A stretch of 64,000 nucleotides of DNA from positions 27,623,446 to 27,687,445 of the forward strand of contig NC_092640.1 in the NCBI RefSeq assembly GCF_039555335.1, given 5' to 3'. The notes under the pieces are model-generated. The model saw nothing but the letters and a program-made list of their open reading frames with translations, was not told the DNA's origin and made no database searches. Below, one piece after another: positions 45,539 through 56,089 of the stretch (within the stretch, counting starts at the first letter, position 1; each line of letters opens with the position of its first letter). This stretch comes from Amphiura filiformis. Lineage: Eukaryota > Echinodermata > Ophiuroidea > Amphilepidida > Amphiuridae. The translations under genes and the position numbers were made by a program.

Positions 45539-46507
45539 AGCTGAGCCAATCCATGTCAACTCCAGGGATGTGCACCGCAGCACCTCTTTAATTTTTTTCT
45601 TTTTCTGTGTTGTGGTAGATATTGATGAGAAAGTAAAATCCTGAAAAATTGAGCTTTTCCCGTGGCATCAATTTGAAATTTAGGGGGGTCAGCGTAAAAA
45701 ATGTGTCGTAACGCGAAAGACGATGTTTAGAGGTCCATAAATGTATAAAGAGAACCCCCTACAACTTTGAAAACTTCGGGGGGTCAGAACTCCAAAAGTA
45801 AAAATAATTTTCAGCAAAATTTGAGGGGATGACCACTGACCAACCAACCCATTTTGTTGATGTGGCTGGAATGACTCATATGTGAGTAGGCAAACCTAAC
45901 TGATGTTTTTCAAGCAAAGTGATCAAGACCCCAAGCCACTATCTCTCAGAAATGTTGTCCAAGAACATATTTTCAACATACCTGAAGTTGATGGTGGGGC
46001 AAAATGTCTGACATTGGTTTTTAGGGGAGTGAAAATGTACAAAAAATGTACAATTGGGGTTTTGCATGTGTAATATCTCAGCTAAAAGTATTCTAATAGG
46101 CTCAATATGGGATAAGAGTAATGTCCTAGACTGGCAAAAAAATGGACATTAAAAATATTTTTACTTTTGGAGTTCTGACCCCCCGAAGATGGTCCTGGAT
46201 GGACGAAGTTGCATTTTGAGGGCCCTATATCTTTTAAAATAAAGGAGTTATAAGTTTTCTGATGCCAGATTTGAATTCTAAACAAAAAAGGACCACAGGA
46301 TACATACTTTTCAACTTGTAGGGGTTCTCTTTATACATTTATGGACCTCCACCCCCCTATGATGCCACGGGAAAACAAAATAGAGTATGAAGCTCAAATT
46401 TTCAGCATTTTACTTTCTCATCAATAGCTACCACCACACAGAAAAAGAAAAAAAATGAAGAGGTGCTGCGGTGCACATCCCTGGAGTTGACATGGAATGG
46501 CTCAGCT
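45539..46507. mobile_element. 969-bp foldback element with ~190-bp arms
   Basis: agctgagccaatccatgtca at the left is mirrored by tgacatggaatggctcagct at the right. Pairing continues through ctccagggatgtgcaccgc, the ctttttctgtgt-ggtag block and tgccacggg. The interior also repeats taaaaataattttt/ gttctgacccccc in inverted order (45785 and 46170). It sits just outside the 3.0-kb TTAA element and downstream of copy D. It is absent from the copy B flank (19285-19300). No coding region. Confidence 0.75.
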
Positions 46508-46527
46508 AAATGACTATATTTTAATAG

Positions 46528-46533
46528 TTTATT
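46528..46533 (-). promoter_or_regulatory. Possible polyadenylation signal of copy D
   Basis: Minus-strand AATAAA about 185 bp beyond the stop codon, in sequence conserved downstream of copy B (there aataag). A weak call without transcripts. Confidence 0.25.
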
Positions 46534-46715
46534 GTGCACATCCAATGAAGTCATTGTTCAGGTCAGGTCAAAAGTTCAAGAGGTCACTTAGCATGCTTAG
46601 TGTTACATTCATTACACTTGCTTAAAATATTAATCATAATTTGTATTAAGATTTTACGATTAAGATTACAACAGCTGTCTTCTGGAGAATAAGGCAGAGG
46701 AAGCACTTGTTGTTT

Positions 46716-46782
46716 TCATGCAAAATATATGCTGAAAAAACGAAGCAGAGTGCCACCGACGCGTTTGTAAATAAACATATAC
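46716..46782 (-). CDS. Copy D exon 4: C-terminus of NTF2-like domain
   Basis: Acceptor tttttgcag|G at 46783-46785. It encodes YMFIYKRVGGTLLRFFSIYF plus one residue before TGA. It is in phase with exon 3 (CG|G, Arg). The plus-charged K-R in the last strand pair is conserved in all five copies. The exon closes an intact 197-residue reading frame. Confidence 0.8.
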
Positions 46783-47269
46783 CTGCAAAAAGACAAATAG
46801 AGAAAAATACAATTTGGTCATGACTTCTCCTAGATTATCTTTAAAACATAAAAGGTCCGTAACCCGATCAACAGCCTCATCCCCCGTTTTTGGTATCACA
46901 TATTAGATCAATGTTTTATCATAACCATCCTGAAAACAGTCTATTTGTGGTTACCACTTTTATCGAAATTTTACACACCCGTTGGTAGGCAAGGAATGAC
47001 ATCCAGACGTTTCAGAGAGGGTGCTATAACGATATAGACTTAAAACAAAAACAAAAGATAAAAAAAAAATCATAAAATAAAAGAAAAGATGTGCAATGTA
47101 CATGATATACAGGCAAAGTTTCTTGATCAAAGTACCACGAAAATTATATGCTCTGCTCTTTTTCTCTGTTTGTTTGATTATTTAATTTCTTCATTGTATG
47201 CTAGCATGCTAGCACCCATAAGCAGATGAATAAACGCCTGCAAATTGTTCAAAACAAAAATATCAGATT

Positions 47270-47595
47270 CATTTCCTGAATAAGGATTCCATGTACCATA
47301 TAAGAGAACATGAATTTAAGGATTCTAATTTTCTGAACATTCACAAAATGGCAAAACAACTCAGGTTGAACCAGGTTTTTAATATTTTTAAGGAGGTTGG
47401 CACCAATATAGTACCAGAAACAGTTTTGTGAAAAATCATACATAGGGGAAACTGCGAGAGTATTCGGAACACGCCTCAAATAACATAAGACCGAAGCTGA
47501 CAAAGCCTCAATTTAGGCATTTACCATGTTTACAAAGACACAGAGAAAGGCATCTGTCATAGGAGATGTAAATAAATCTGCCATAACGGACTGTG
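47270..47595 (+). pseudogene. CR1/L2 C-terminal scrap plus Penelope-like scrap, intron 3 of copy D
   Basis: Counterpart of 20053-20400 in copy B, with the same order (FLNIHK... relic, then FGTRL...HKTEA relic and tgccataacggact) and extra deletions. The Penelope-like part is cut off at 47595 by the next insertion. Confidence 0.65.
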
Positions 47596-48465
47596 TATTT
47601 ATTTATTTATTATTCATTTCATTCCTATTTAACCTGGGTTAACCTTTCAATGCACTGGCATTGTTCTCCCAAGGTGCCCAGGTGGCACAAAGCCAACATT
47701 AAAATACACAAGATACAACATATAAAAATACAGATGGAACAATAATGTACATAGTAAAAAAAACCTAGCATACAGATTTAAAAAGGTAATCGGCAAGAAG
47801 AGTGGATCAGGGTCAGGCGGGACACCCGGAGAAGACCCCCAGCCACATGCAGGCCGCAGGACCCCAACCCCGACCAAGGGACTGGTAGGGCCCAGGCTGG
47901 TCAGGGAGCAGGGAGACAACAACAGAAATTGATCCTATCCAAGCCCCTAACCAGTCACAGTCAACAGCAGCACCCCATCCAAGGAGAAAGGTCCAGCTAT
48001 CCACATGCGCCCAGGACACCAACCGGCTGTCCGTCCATACCCGAACACCCATATATTGCCCTGAGAAAGACATTAAAAAATACACATTAATATACATTGC
48101 TATAAAAGACAATATTGCACTAGTGCCGAACTATGGGCAAGTCCATACGTGTTAGCAGAAAGTCCATACTTCCACCCACCGGGAATGCCGGTGCCGAGTC
48201 GGGGGTCCCTTGTCCCCGCCCGGTCGGGCAAACGCCCATGGCCCAGTAACCATCGCCCCAGGTAAACCACATTGGAAAACTAGGCCTCCAGGGCGAAAAA
48301 CGACAACGCCAAGACCGTCAGCCACCCGGGCAAGAACCGCAAACCCCCGCAACAACACCGACACCCCAGCAGAATGTAGCAAGGACTTTAAGTCAACACA
48401 AATGGGCACACCCATAGTAAGGCCACATGAGAGAGATGCATGTTGAAGAACAGTTGCATAGTACA
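47596..48465 (-). mobile_element. GC-rich 3' part of a non-LTR retrotransposon
   Basis: Minus orientation: a GC-rich stretch (48170-47820, with cccaaccccgacc-type runs) grades into an AT-rich 3' end with aggaatgaaatgaataataaataaataaat at 47592-47630. Base composition differs sharply from its surroundings. Frames in it have no reverse transcriptase motif, so I read it as UTR or ORF1-side sequence. It replaces part of intron 3 relative to copy B. Confidence 0.55.
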
Positions 48466-48524
48466 TAATCACATATAAATTAATTAAGTCAGATTTTTCA
48501 TTGCACCTTGTACCTCAAGCTTAC

Positions 48525-48678
48525 CGAAATGAGTCAATGAGGGCATCGTCCTGGTAGAACTTTCCGATACCATCTTCCCAAACCTTTCCGTTATTCTCAC
48601 CGAATGCACTAGAATTGAATGTTAACCTATTGATATTGGGATTCCTTCCATAATAATTGATATATTCCTGCTCAACAC
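48525..48678 (-). CDS. Copy D exon 3: central NTF2-like segment
   Basis: 154 bp, acceptor ttttttcag|GT and donor CG|GTAAGC. It encodes VEQEYINYYGRNPNINRL, then NSSAFGENNGKVWEDGIGKF and DDALIDSF. Phase 1 in, phase 2 out, identical to copy B. Differences from copy B are conservative (K-to-E, L-to-I), consistent with constraint on the protein. Confidence 0.8.
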
Positions 48679-48754
48679 CTGAAAAAACACATCATGCCAG
48701 AAGCATAAAGATTGTTAGAATATTGTGTAAAACATCTATATAATAAAGTTACTA

Positions 48755-49350
48755 TCATATACAATATTTTGTGTTTTCCATAGCGGCGTATCGACCATAC
48801 GCTACTTGTTACCCAGCAAACACAAAACGTTTTGGATATCATTCTCAAAAGGTTAGGAAAGGTTGTCAGAAAACGTTTAAATGTCGGGTTATAAAATGCA
48901 TATGATGGGTATAAACTAGAAAATATTTTCATAACATTCAAAAACATTTGTTGACCCCTACTGCAAATATTTTAACATAATGTTATGTTTAGTATTGACA
49001 AAATATTTGGCCAAAAATACTTGCAAAAAATATTTTACAATAACATTTTGAAAATATTTAAAAATATTGTTGTAGTGTGTTTTCATACAGAATGTTTTAA
49101 AATGTTTTCTTAACATTTGTATAACCCGACATTTAATGTTATCAAAACGTTTTTATCTAAACCAAATCCCAAAATATAATCTGCTTAAAACGTGTTAAAA
49201 CGTTTTTGTGTTTGCTGGGTATAAACATTTTATAATAGTAAACAAACATATAAATATAGGCAAAAATGAAAAACATTGCATGTCATAGTGGCGTACACCT
49301 CGCTATATTCCATATTGACGTATCGGACTGATACGCCACTATGTAATGAA
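48755..49350. mobile_element. 'catagtggcgtat' palindromic element with nested insertion
   Basis: ttttccatagcggcgtatcgacc at the left and gatacgccactatgtaatgaagccgacg at the right are inverted relatives of the element at 55434-56079. The middle is occupied by a TA-flanked cccagcaaac element (48812-49219). Confidence 0.55.
48812..49219. mobile_element. 408-bp TA-flanked 'cccagcaaac' MITE
   Basis: Ends cccagcaaacacaaaacg and gtttttgtgtttgctggg, both next to TA. The interior is almost entirely a loose inverted repeat rich in aaatatt and aaaacgtttt. Same family as 35031-35721. Confidence 0.75.
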
Positions 49351-49399
49351 GCCGACGAAAAGTAACGCCACAGGGATTACACGGCAACCAAGGTGACGT

Positions 49400-50730
49400 A
49401 AGGTTGGTGTTTGGTTAGGGTATTGCGTTTTGCGTGTTTTTCATAGTGACCTATAGTTTTGTACTTATTGTTTTTAATGTCTTTATTTCTTTATTTCGTT
49501 GGAAAGTTTACGTATAAACCATAGGTTATAAATAGTCATACCTGTAATATTTAGCAAACACTCGAGTATTTTAAAGCAGAAATATTGGCCTATATATTGT
49601 GTATAATTTTTTTGGATTTCACAAGGGCGCATTCACATTAGTAAGCCATATCGATATAATGTGGGGAATATTTGTACTTATATTGGTATCACTGGATAGC
49701 AGATACTTATAGCTATCAATTGGTATCAAATATAACAGTATAGGACATTAATATAATTTAATATAGAAAATTCGGGGTTTCCAGCTATACAGTACTATAG
49801 CAACCTGATTCGTACAGCTAAGTATACGATTCGTCGTTTGGCCAAATTCATTAATCGCACTCAGGCGCGATTCGTCCGAATCAAAATTTCGGTATCTACG
49901 CTAGGGAGTAAGATTTACCATTAATATTTGGTGATAAATAAAAGATCACCTGAAACATAATCATATGCATTCAATAACTAAATTTACTCAAATTTGTCGA
50001 TTCGTCACTCTGCCGAATTCATAACGATATGAACTAAGCAGTGAGCACCCCGTAGACATCGGCCAATGTGAATATATGTGCAAGTGGCATCATCATCGTG
50101 TTAATGTTGTTTGTGGAAGAATAGATAGTTTGAAGGTATTCAGTGTCAGACCGGAAATTACCCCAAACCTGTGAACACCCTTAGATACTGGCTAATATAA
50201 ATGTACATACCGGTGATATGCAAGAGCCGTCGCTGTCCTATCCTACGGATGCACTTTGAGATGAAAAATTTGAACCCTATGTCACCTATGTGACCTATGA
50301 CCCCAAATCCACAGCAAAATGTTAGTCAATACGGAAGTCGCTGGTGGAAAAATAGCCACTATATCTGTTGCAACGGAAATATGCTCGCAGGACGTCTGAC
50401 CATTCGGTGACCTTTATGCTTCTTTGAATTACCGTCAAATTTGTGATTTACTAGTCCGACGAGTAGGACCTTTTTTTCTTATCTTAGTTACCAGACTATA
50501 CTCAGCTCAGACCATGATCACTATCTCACATAGAGCAAGAAAGATGAACAACGAAAGTCCAGTGACCGAGTGAATTTTCGTGGCTAATCTTTCTTGAGCG
50601 ATCAGAGTCTGAGTATAGTTGGTAACTGAGAAAAAATAGGTCCTATTCGTCGAACTAGCATTTACTAAAAGGAGGTAAAAGTCGCCGCGAAATATTATTT
50701 CAAAGTTTGAGGTATTAAGTAATTCAAAGA
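49400..50730. other. Intron 2 of copy D, no gene seen
   Basis: 50040-50700 is conserved with introns of B and C (gaaatatgctcgcagg, cggtgaccttta). It carries a hairpin-like inverted pair (gaaagtccagtgaccgagtgaatttt... between agcaagaaag and ctttcttgagc at 50520-50600, also at 22090-22170). No coding exon is found. Confidence 0.5.
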
Positions 50731-50735
50731 TTTAC

Positions 50736-50903
50736 CTTTTTTACCAAATACAGGTGCGTGTCCATAATTCGCATTTATGCAATCGTCAGCGTATAACTCT
50801 TCAACAATGGCCGAAAAATCTGCACCGCTTTCGATCAATTCCGAGAGTCTCGCACCAATTGCATTGATCTCGACTCCAAGGGAAACACTGCCTTTGTTCG
50901 GTG
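50736..50903 (-). CDS. Copy D exon 2: N-terminal half of NTF2-like domain
   Basis: 168 bp, acceptor gtttcag|CA at 50904-50906, donor AAAAAG|GTAAAT. It encodes PNKGSVSLGVEINAIGARLS, IVEELYADDCINANYG and PVFGKK. The leading E-I-N-x-x-x-x-R-L-S helix and the L-Y-A-D-D strand start match the start of SnoaL/DUF4440 domains. The lone cysteine after DD is conserved in all copies. Confidence 0.8.
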
Positions 50904-51132
50904 CTGAAACGACAAGGCAATAGTTCATTCACATTATATAAAGTTACGAAATATCACGATTTTCATCAATACCTCTTTCTCTTTTTCTTGCAAATACGAG
51001 GTTCATTCAAAAAGTTCTACCTCCACCATCCCATCTTTGTTATCTTACGTGCCAGGAAATTGAAATCACCCATGATTATACTCTGAAAGCTTGGCTAAAA
51101 AAGTTATTTGCTTAAAATGTGATTTTTGGTTG

Positions 51133-51786
51133 TTAAGGGGTGGGGTATGAACGTTTGGACAGTATTTATTGTGGGACATTAGAGCACATCAGACATATCG
51201 AATTGCATTCTGAATACGAAGAATGTCATTCTGATATCAAATAATTTTGATTTTTTGAAATTCGCAATTTAATACACATTTTATGGCAAATCATTAAAAA
51301 TTGATATTTTGATATTTAACAGTACTTGAAGTAAATTTTATAAATCTGAATATTTATACTTAAAGTGTATGTAGGTGGGATGAAAAGCCGACGATCAATT
51401 TAAAATTTTGACCTTTCGTATTGAAGATATGGATTTTTTTCCCCCAAAACTCAAAAAAAATTAGGTCTTTTTGGGAAAAAAATCCATATCTTCAATATGA
51501 AAGGTCAAAATTTTCAATTGACTGTCGGCTTTTCCTCCCTGCTACATACACTTTAAGAATATATCATTAGATTTATATAATTTACTTCGATGACTGTTAT
51601 ATGTCAAAAATTTTTATAATTTGTCATAAAATTTGTATTATATTGTGATTTTCAACAAATGAAAATTATTTGATATAAGAAAGACATGCTTCGTATTCAA
51701 AATGCAATTCGATAGGTCTGAGGTGCTCTCATGTCCCACAAAAAATACTGTCGAAACGCAATAAACGCTCATTTTAGATCCCTTAA
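51133..51786. mobile_element. 654-bp TTAA-flanked full-length hairpin MITE
   Basis: TTAA at 51133-51136 and 51783-51786. The left half (ggggtatgaacgtttggacagta ... tatggatttttttccc) is the inverted complement of the right half (aaaaatccatatcttcaatatg ... actgtcgaaacg) across nearly its whole length, with the loop near aaaaaaaattaggtctttt. No open frame. Truncated relatives are at 12398-12840 and 30560-30909. The termini differ from the tactacaccc family. Confidence 0.75.
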
Positions 51787-51989
51787 GATATGTTAGTTAA
51801 AGTGAATACAGATTTGATGCGTCGGAAACGGTTTGAAAAGAAAGGCTAATTTTGATTGAAAAGGTTGCCCATATTTAATGTGGAAATCATTACAGATTTA
51901 TTTCTGAAATGATTAAATTGCTTTATTTTGTTAAATTAAGTTAATCAATATACAATGCTCATTCAAGCATACCAATGCTTGCAGATAGT

Positions 51990-52360
51990 ACAGTTTTACT
52001 GGGTATCGTGTCTTTTGCACAACAAAACCGATACATGTTCCGTCTTCCCCTGTGGGGGCGCACTTGAACTCAGAAGGGCATGAATTCAGTTCGGATAATT
52101 TCAAAGTATTAGACTCAGACTCACGATGGCTTCAAAGAGGCATCAAAGAAACCTACTATATAGCCGCCTTGGACCCCGATCTCAACCAGGACAAAGGGAG
52201 ACACGTGCTACCCAGCGTCTACAAGCCGACCATCACGTCATTTGACCCCGGGTTACCCCGTGGGTCACATGACTAGGTGTTTACCGTTCCACCTCACCTT
52301 CTGATGAAATCCCATGGATGTGGGATGAAATATCAAGTAAGTCAAATATTTGTTGAGAGA
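51990..52360 (+). pseudogene. Penelope-like/GIY-YIG endonuclease C-terminal fragment
   Basis: The frame reads HLNSEGHEFSSDNFKVLD, then SRWLQRGIKETYYI and LNQDKGRHVLPSVYKPTI. The 'G-H-x-F-x-x-x-x-x-x-V/I-L-D', 'R-W-x-x-R-G-x-K-E' and 'L-N-x-D-x-G-R-H-x-L-x-P-x-Y' strings are those of the C-terminal part of Penelope-type elements. 5' and reverse transcriptase parts are missing. Located in intron 1 of copy D. Confidence 0.7.
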
Positions 52361-52444
52361 ACTGCTTTTAAGCACTTCTCTCAACAAAAAACCTCTGTTT
52401 ATTACGATTACCCTTCTTTCTTTTTACCCATCGCTTATACGGTT

Positions 52445-52760
52445 TCAGAGAAATAATGTCGCTGGTTAAAAATACCAAATATATTATAGCTCAACATTGA
52501 AAATAGAAGCATTTGAACCAATTGTTCAAGTTTTTTGATAGGTGTGAAGCACTGAAAATCAACACTTTCAAGAAGTCATAAAAGAAATCAGGAACCACTT
52601 ATTCCTATTTTACATATCAACATTATTTCTTTAATGTGTTAGCAACGCGTACCCAAATTATTTTAGCGAAATCCGGTGATAGTATTAAAAGCTTTCTTTT
52701 GTGTAAGAGAGTCTGAGTGGTAGTAGTGGGGTGAAATTACTTTGTATGAGTGCATGACTG
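52445..52760. repeat. Dispersed repeat shared with intron 1 of B
   Basis: Same block as 24600-24900 (agcatttgaaccaatt, ccacttattcctattttacatatcaa, ttagcaacgcgtacccaaa). It contains the uninterrupted TA (52600-52601) used as insertion site by the element at 35031. Confidence 0.65.
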
Positions 52761-52857
52761 TTGGTAAAAAGTGTTATTGATGCCTTAATTAGTTGTTATT
52801 AATGTGGCAATTCCGTTTTTACTGTGAGTGCATATTAAAAAAGCATTAATAAACCAT

Positions 52858-52895
<38 letters not shown>

Positions 52896-52897
52896 GT
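52858..52897. repeat. (TATC)n microsatellite
   Basis: About ten atct/tatc steps directly beside the exon-1 donor of copy D. Copy B has a minimal atctatct there. Confidence 0.9.
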
Positions 52898-52906
52898 CTA
52901 AGTTAC

Positions 52907-53111
52907 CTGTTAATTTTGAACAAGAAATGTTGCTTTTATCATTCTGCTTGTGTTCTTCACACTGCTTAGTGCAGCCCATATGGCGTAGTGTGTCCGAAAC
53001 CTCAACACATTCATTACAGAGAGCGATACAGTCTACCAATTCGGAGTTTGCAGAGTTGCAATACATGATGAAAATACCAGCAATAAAGACAACTAGTTTC
53101 ATTATCTTCAT
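52907..53111 (-). CDS. Copy D exon 1: signal peptide + six-Cys eclosion-hormone-like domain
   Basis: First coding exon of the second intact gene (E0 53813; exons 53111-52907, 50903-50736, 48678-48525, 46782-46716). The start follows acceptor ttacag|GTCAAA. Signal peptide with core LVVFIAGIFIMYC, likely cleaved after ANS. The mature part starts ELVDCIALCNECVEVSDTLR; cysteine spacing is 3-2-11-3-12, identical to A and B, though the residues between have changed (N-G-K-M to S-N-I). This pattern is what selection on a disulphide-bonded fold would leave. It ends phase 1 at TTAACAG|GTAACT and joins exon 2 as Ala. Retaining the intron would end the protein five residues later. Confidence 0.75.
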
Positions 53112-53264
53112 TTTGACCTGTAATCGGACCTGTAATACGATGAGATGAATGTGATATTCATGGATTCTTTTAAGGGTTCTTTTAAAACTGCCCCTTTAGT
53201 GCTACTTGTTGTGAATTCTATAAATACAAAAATACAGAAATGTAATAGGCTATACGCAGTAGTG

Positions 53265-53590
53265 AAGGCTAAACTCATCCACGGTTTCAGAGCTTCTGCA
53301 GCTGCTTGGAATCCGGGCCGGGCTGTATCTACAGTATTGTTATCTAACAGATTCTTTATGTACAATACCTCGGGGAGGGGCTGTCCGAAACATTTTGTAC
53401 GGGTATCTATCACGTAGACTTTTGGATTGTGGCTTTCATATAACATACTTTTTGCTGTTTTTACAAAACATCAGTATACCAATTTTGCACAAAAAGCACC
53501 AAAATGTGCCCTAATTGCAGGCAGTATAGGACACACGACACGTGCCGTAAGGGTCTGACAAAACTTTCAAAATAGACGGTTGGCAGTAAA
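53265..53590. repeat. Single copy of the unit triplicated in copy B intron 1
   Basis: gtgaaggctaaactcatccac through tgcagttagg-like blocks match the 415-bp units at 25385-26520. It carries an extra 'ttcagagcttctgcagctgcttgg' segment also found at 13620 in copy A, so the ancestral unit was longer than the version amplified in B. Confidence 0.65.
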
Positions 53591-53812
53591 AAACAAAAAA
53601 ATGAAAAACAGCATACGCAAAGTGGGGTACTTTGTCGGACCCAACGGTTATCTTATGACACATGTGTGATTCTATCGAAGAAATCATTCCTCTGTCGAAT
53701 AAAATCCATTAGTAACGAATAACATTCTGGAAATTATGGTTCATTAAATATGAAAACTGAAAACAGTACAATACACTTCAAAAATCATTTTCTTAATCGC
53801 GTCTACACTTAC

Positions 53813-53895
53813 CAACTGTTTTACCGTTGTCGGTCGCGTTAAAATTATATTTGATTTTGACAATTGGGTGTGGCTGTGCTATACAATGAATTGAT
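53813..53895 (-). other. Copy D 5' UTR exon (E0) and promoter block
   Basis: Minus strand ...gcgaccgacaacggtaaaacagttg|gtaagtgtagacgcg, as in A and B. The upstream ~100 bp (acgttgtatgtcg, gatcaagcggctgcgcatttc, gtatacaacctctccgcgatg) are shared with C and B. Exact start unknown. Confidence 0.5.
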
Positions 53896-54159
53896 GTGAA
53901 ACGCTGTGTAAACGTTGTATGTCGTAGCCACAGATCAAGCGGCTGCGCATTTCAATAATGTATACAACCTCTCCGCGATGACAAAATGCTAATTGGGTGA
54001 CACTGATAAATTATGTAATAGTTTGATCACGTGTTGTCGATCATCTACATTTAGGGCATATTGATTTTCATAATATTGGTTTGTATACGGATATGCATCA
54101 TAATGCATGTAACTAAAGGCTAATTAGATGAAAGCTATTTCCACAACTACCCCGAAGTC

Positions 54160-54440
54160 TATGAACAAGTTCAATTGGTTTGGGAGGACTCAAAAGTCAT
54201 CGACAGAAAAGCTGACAAGATAGGTGGTTGAAAGAAGCCATCTAGATACGCCGAAAAGAAAAAAAACACTCTAAACAAGGACGAGGGGGCCTGCTCCCTC
54301 AACAACATCTTTGAGCAACTCATCACGCCCTCTACGGCGATTCCTGTTGCCTATAAAAGGAAACAGTCGGATGTGATGGGTTACTAGTCTGATATAGGGG
54401 TGAAACGTCACTAAAATGTCACTTTAAGATCTTCATTATT
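54160..54440 (+). pseudogene. Penelope-like element 3' end upstream of copy D
   Basis: gaggactcaaaagtcatcga relic of the endonuclease, agccatctagatacgccgaaaa, then the non-coding end (atcacgccctctacggcgattcc, gtgaaacgtcactaaaatgtc). Matches 33690-34000 almost base for base, so the insertion was copied with the gene. Confidence 0.7.
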
Positions 54441-54539
54441 ATTGGATTTGTACAAAAAAATATGTTAACATAATCTTAAAAGGTCATCATGCATCACGTG
54501 TCATTTGACATCATCAAATCAGTAAAGTTTGTTGAATTT

Positions 54540-54760
54540 CCATAAAACTTGATCAAAAATATGCCTACGCACAATATCATTTCAAAAGAAAACCAGCTGC
54601 GTACTTACGTTGAGTTGTAGCTAGATAAACAAAATTGACAATTCAAATTAAATGGATTTACCGATTACTAGTATTACATGAAAACATACCCTTCTAAATA
54701 ACTCAATCATTTTCTTTTCTGATTAACAGATATCAGTGAACCAGCTGTGTACTTTCATCG
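54540..54760. repeat. Dispersed ~270-bp repeat, copy upstream of D
   Basis: Third plus-oriented member of the family at 28835 and 34080. Confidence 0.65.
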
Positions 54761-54779
54761 ATCTGAAGTTAGGTTAGGA

Positions 54780-55330
54780 ATTCACTAATGGCAGGAAAAA
54801 GTCATATCACAAAATAATGAGAATGGTGGTCTAGCGAGCCGTTTGGTTAACATGTTAACATCTCATTCTTTATATGTGATGCGATCAAGCAAATTCAGTC
54901 GGAACTCGAAAATATTAAACTTTGATTTTCTTATTTTATATTAAAAGACATTTACAAAGCTGCATTGTGCAGAAACGCCATTGAAAGTGAGCAACTAGTT
55001 CCAAAGATATGAGCAATAAAGAGTTTCCAAAACTACACGAAACAAAAGGAAATATTACCTTCGTTTGGCTATATTTCAAAATCAATATTTCCGAGTTCCG
55101 ACTGATTTTGCTTGACCGCATCACATAATATTTCACTATTGGCAATAATATTTACCATCCTTTAAGGCAAGTGGGTTAGCAGGAGCCATATATTTTCCAT
55201 TAGTAGCATTTGACTAAACGACTACAGTGTACTTCATAATGTAATACAATGAGTCAAGGTAGACATTAATTGCATTAATATTTCCATTGACCTTACGGAG
55301 TTAATGCTATTATATGTATGAAAAACCTTT
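54780..55330. other. Intergenic DNA, no gene seen; loose inverted repeat
   Basis: ttcagtcggaactcgaaaat (54896) and atttccgagttccgactgat (55086) are inverted, bounding about 200 bp that may be a small foldback element. Nothing else is recognised. Confidence 0.4.
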
Positions 55331-55433
55331 TTTTTTGTTTTGGACGTTTTTCCTCTCCGGAGGAAACGCATGTTCACAAGGCTGAGATTATACACTCCTT
55401 TTCAAGCCTTGGGATACCCTTTATAGAACATAT

Positions 55434-56079
55434 CGTCCTCCGTATTCCATAGTGGCGTATAGTGGGGCGCCGCGAATAAACAACTTTTCGAGAAAATCGG
55501 GTTTTAAGAAATGCCAATTTAAAATCGAGTTGTGTAAATCAGACATTCATTATATTTTGTAAATGATGTGAAATTTCTGTAGTAAACTAAATAGATTTTA
55601 TTGTTATATATTTTTCAAAAGAAATAAATACATACTATTGCTGGCAAACTGAAAATAAAACTATACGTCACTATGGAAAACAAACAAAACGCAATACCCT
55701 AACCTAACGTTAACCGTACGCCACCTCGGTCGCCGTGTAATCCCTATGGTGTTACTTTTCGTCGTTCGTATTCCATAGTGGCGTATAGGTCCGATACGCG
55801 TACGCCACTATGACATACGATGTTTTTCATTTTTGCCGTTATTTCATAATTATAAAATGTGTATAAAAAGTGGTGTATGGTCGATACGCCACTGTGGAAT
55901 ACAAAAAATGTCAGTTTGTATCTATACGCTACATTTAATTAATTAATTACTAGTTAATTAGCTAATTATGACTGATGATACTTAGAAAAAATGAAAGAGA
56001 ACATCATTAAAAACATATGTGCCAATTTTCAAAAAAATAACCAAAAATCACTATACGCCACTATGGAATACAGCCGACG
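55434..56079. mobile_element. 646-bp 'tattccatagtggcgtatag' TIR element
   Basis: cgtcctccgtattccatagt at the left, actatggaatacagccgacg at the right, with the inverted match continuing through ggcgtatagtg. Further inverted gtggcgtat motifs lie inside (55785 and 55880). Part of the sequence, gttacttttcgtcg/ gccgtgtaatccctatgg, is the complement of 49350-49390, showing a shared family. No coding region. Confidence 0.65.
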
Positions 56080-56089
56080 ATATATCATT

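Noticed and set aside
48152..48472. 100-codon GC-rich frames on both strands
   Set aside because: Overlapping frames on opposite strands arise from GC-rich, stop-poor sequence; no motif is present.
12882..53111. Cysteine-rich secreted peptides as venom toxins
   Set aside because: The exon joins in phase to an NTF2-like domain, and its cysteine spacing is nearer to eclosion hormone than to any toxin scaffold I can name. Nothing supports toxicity.
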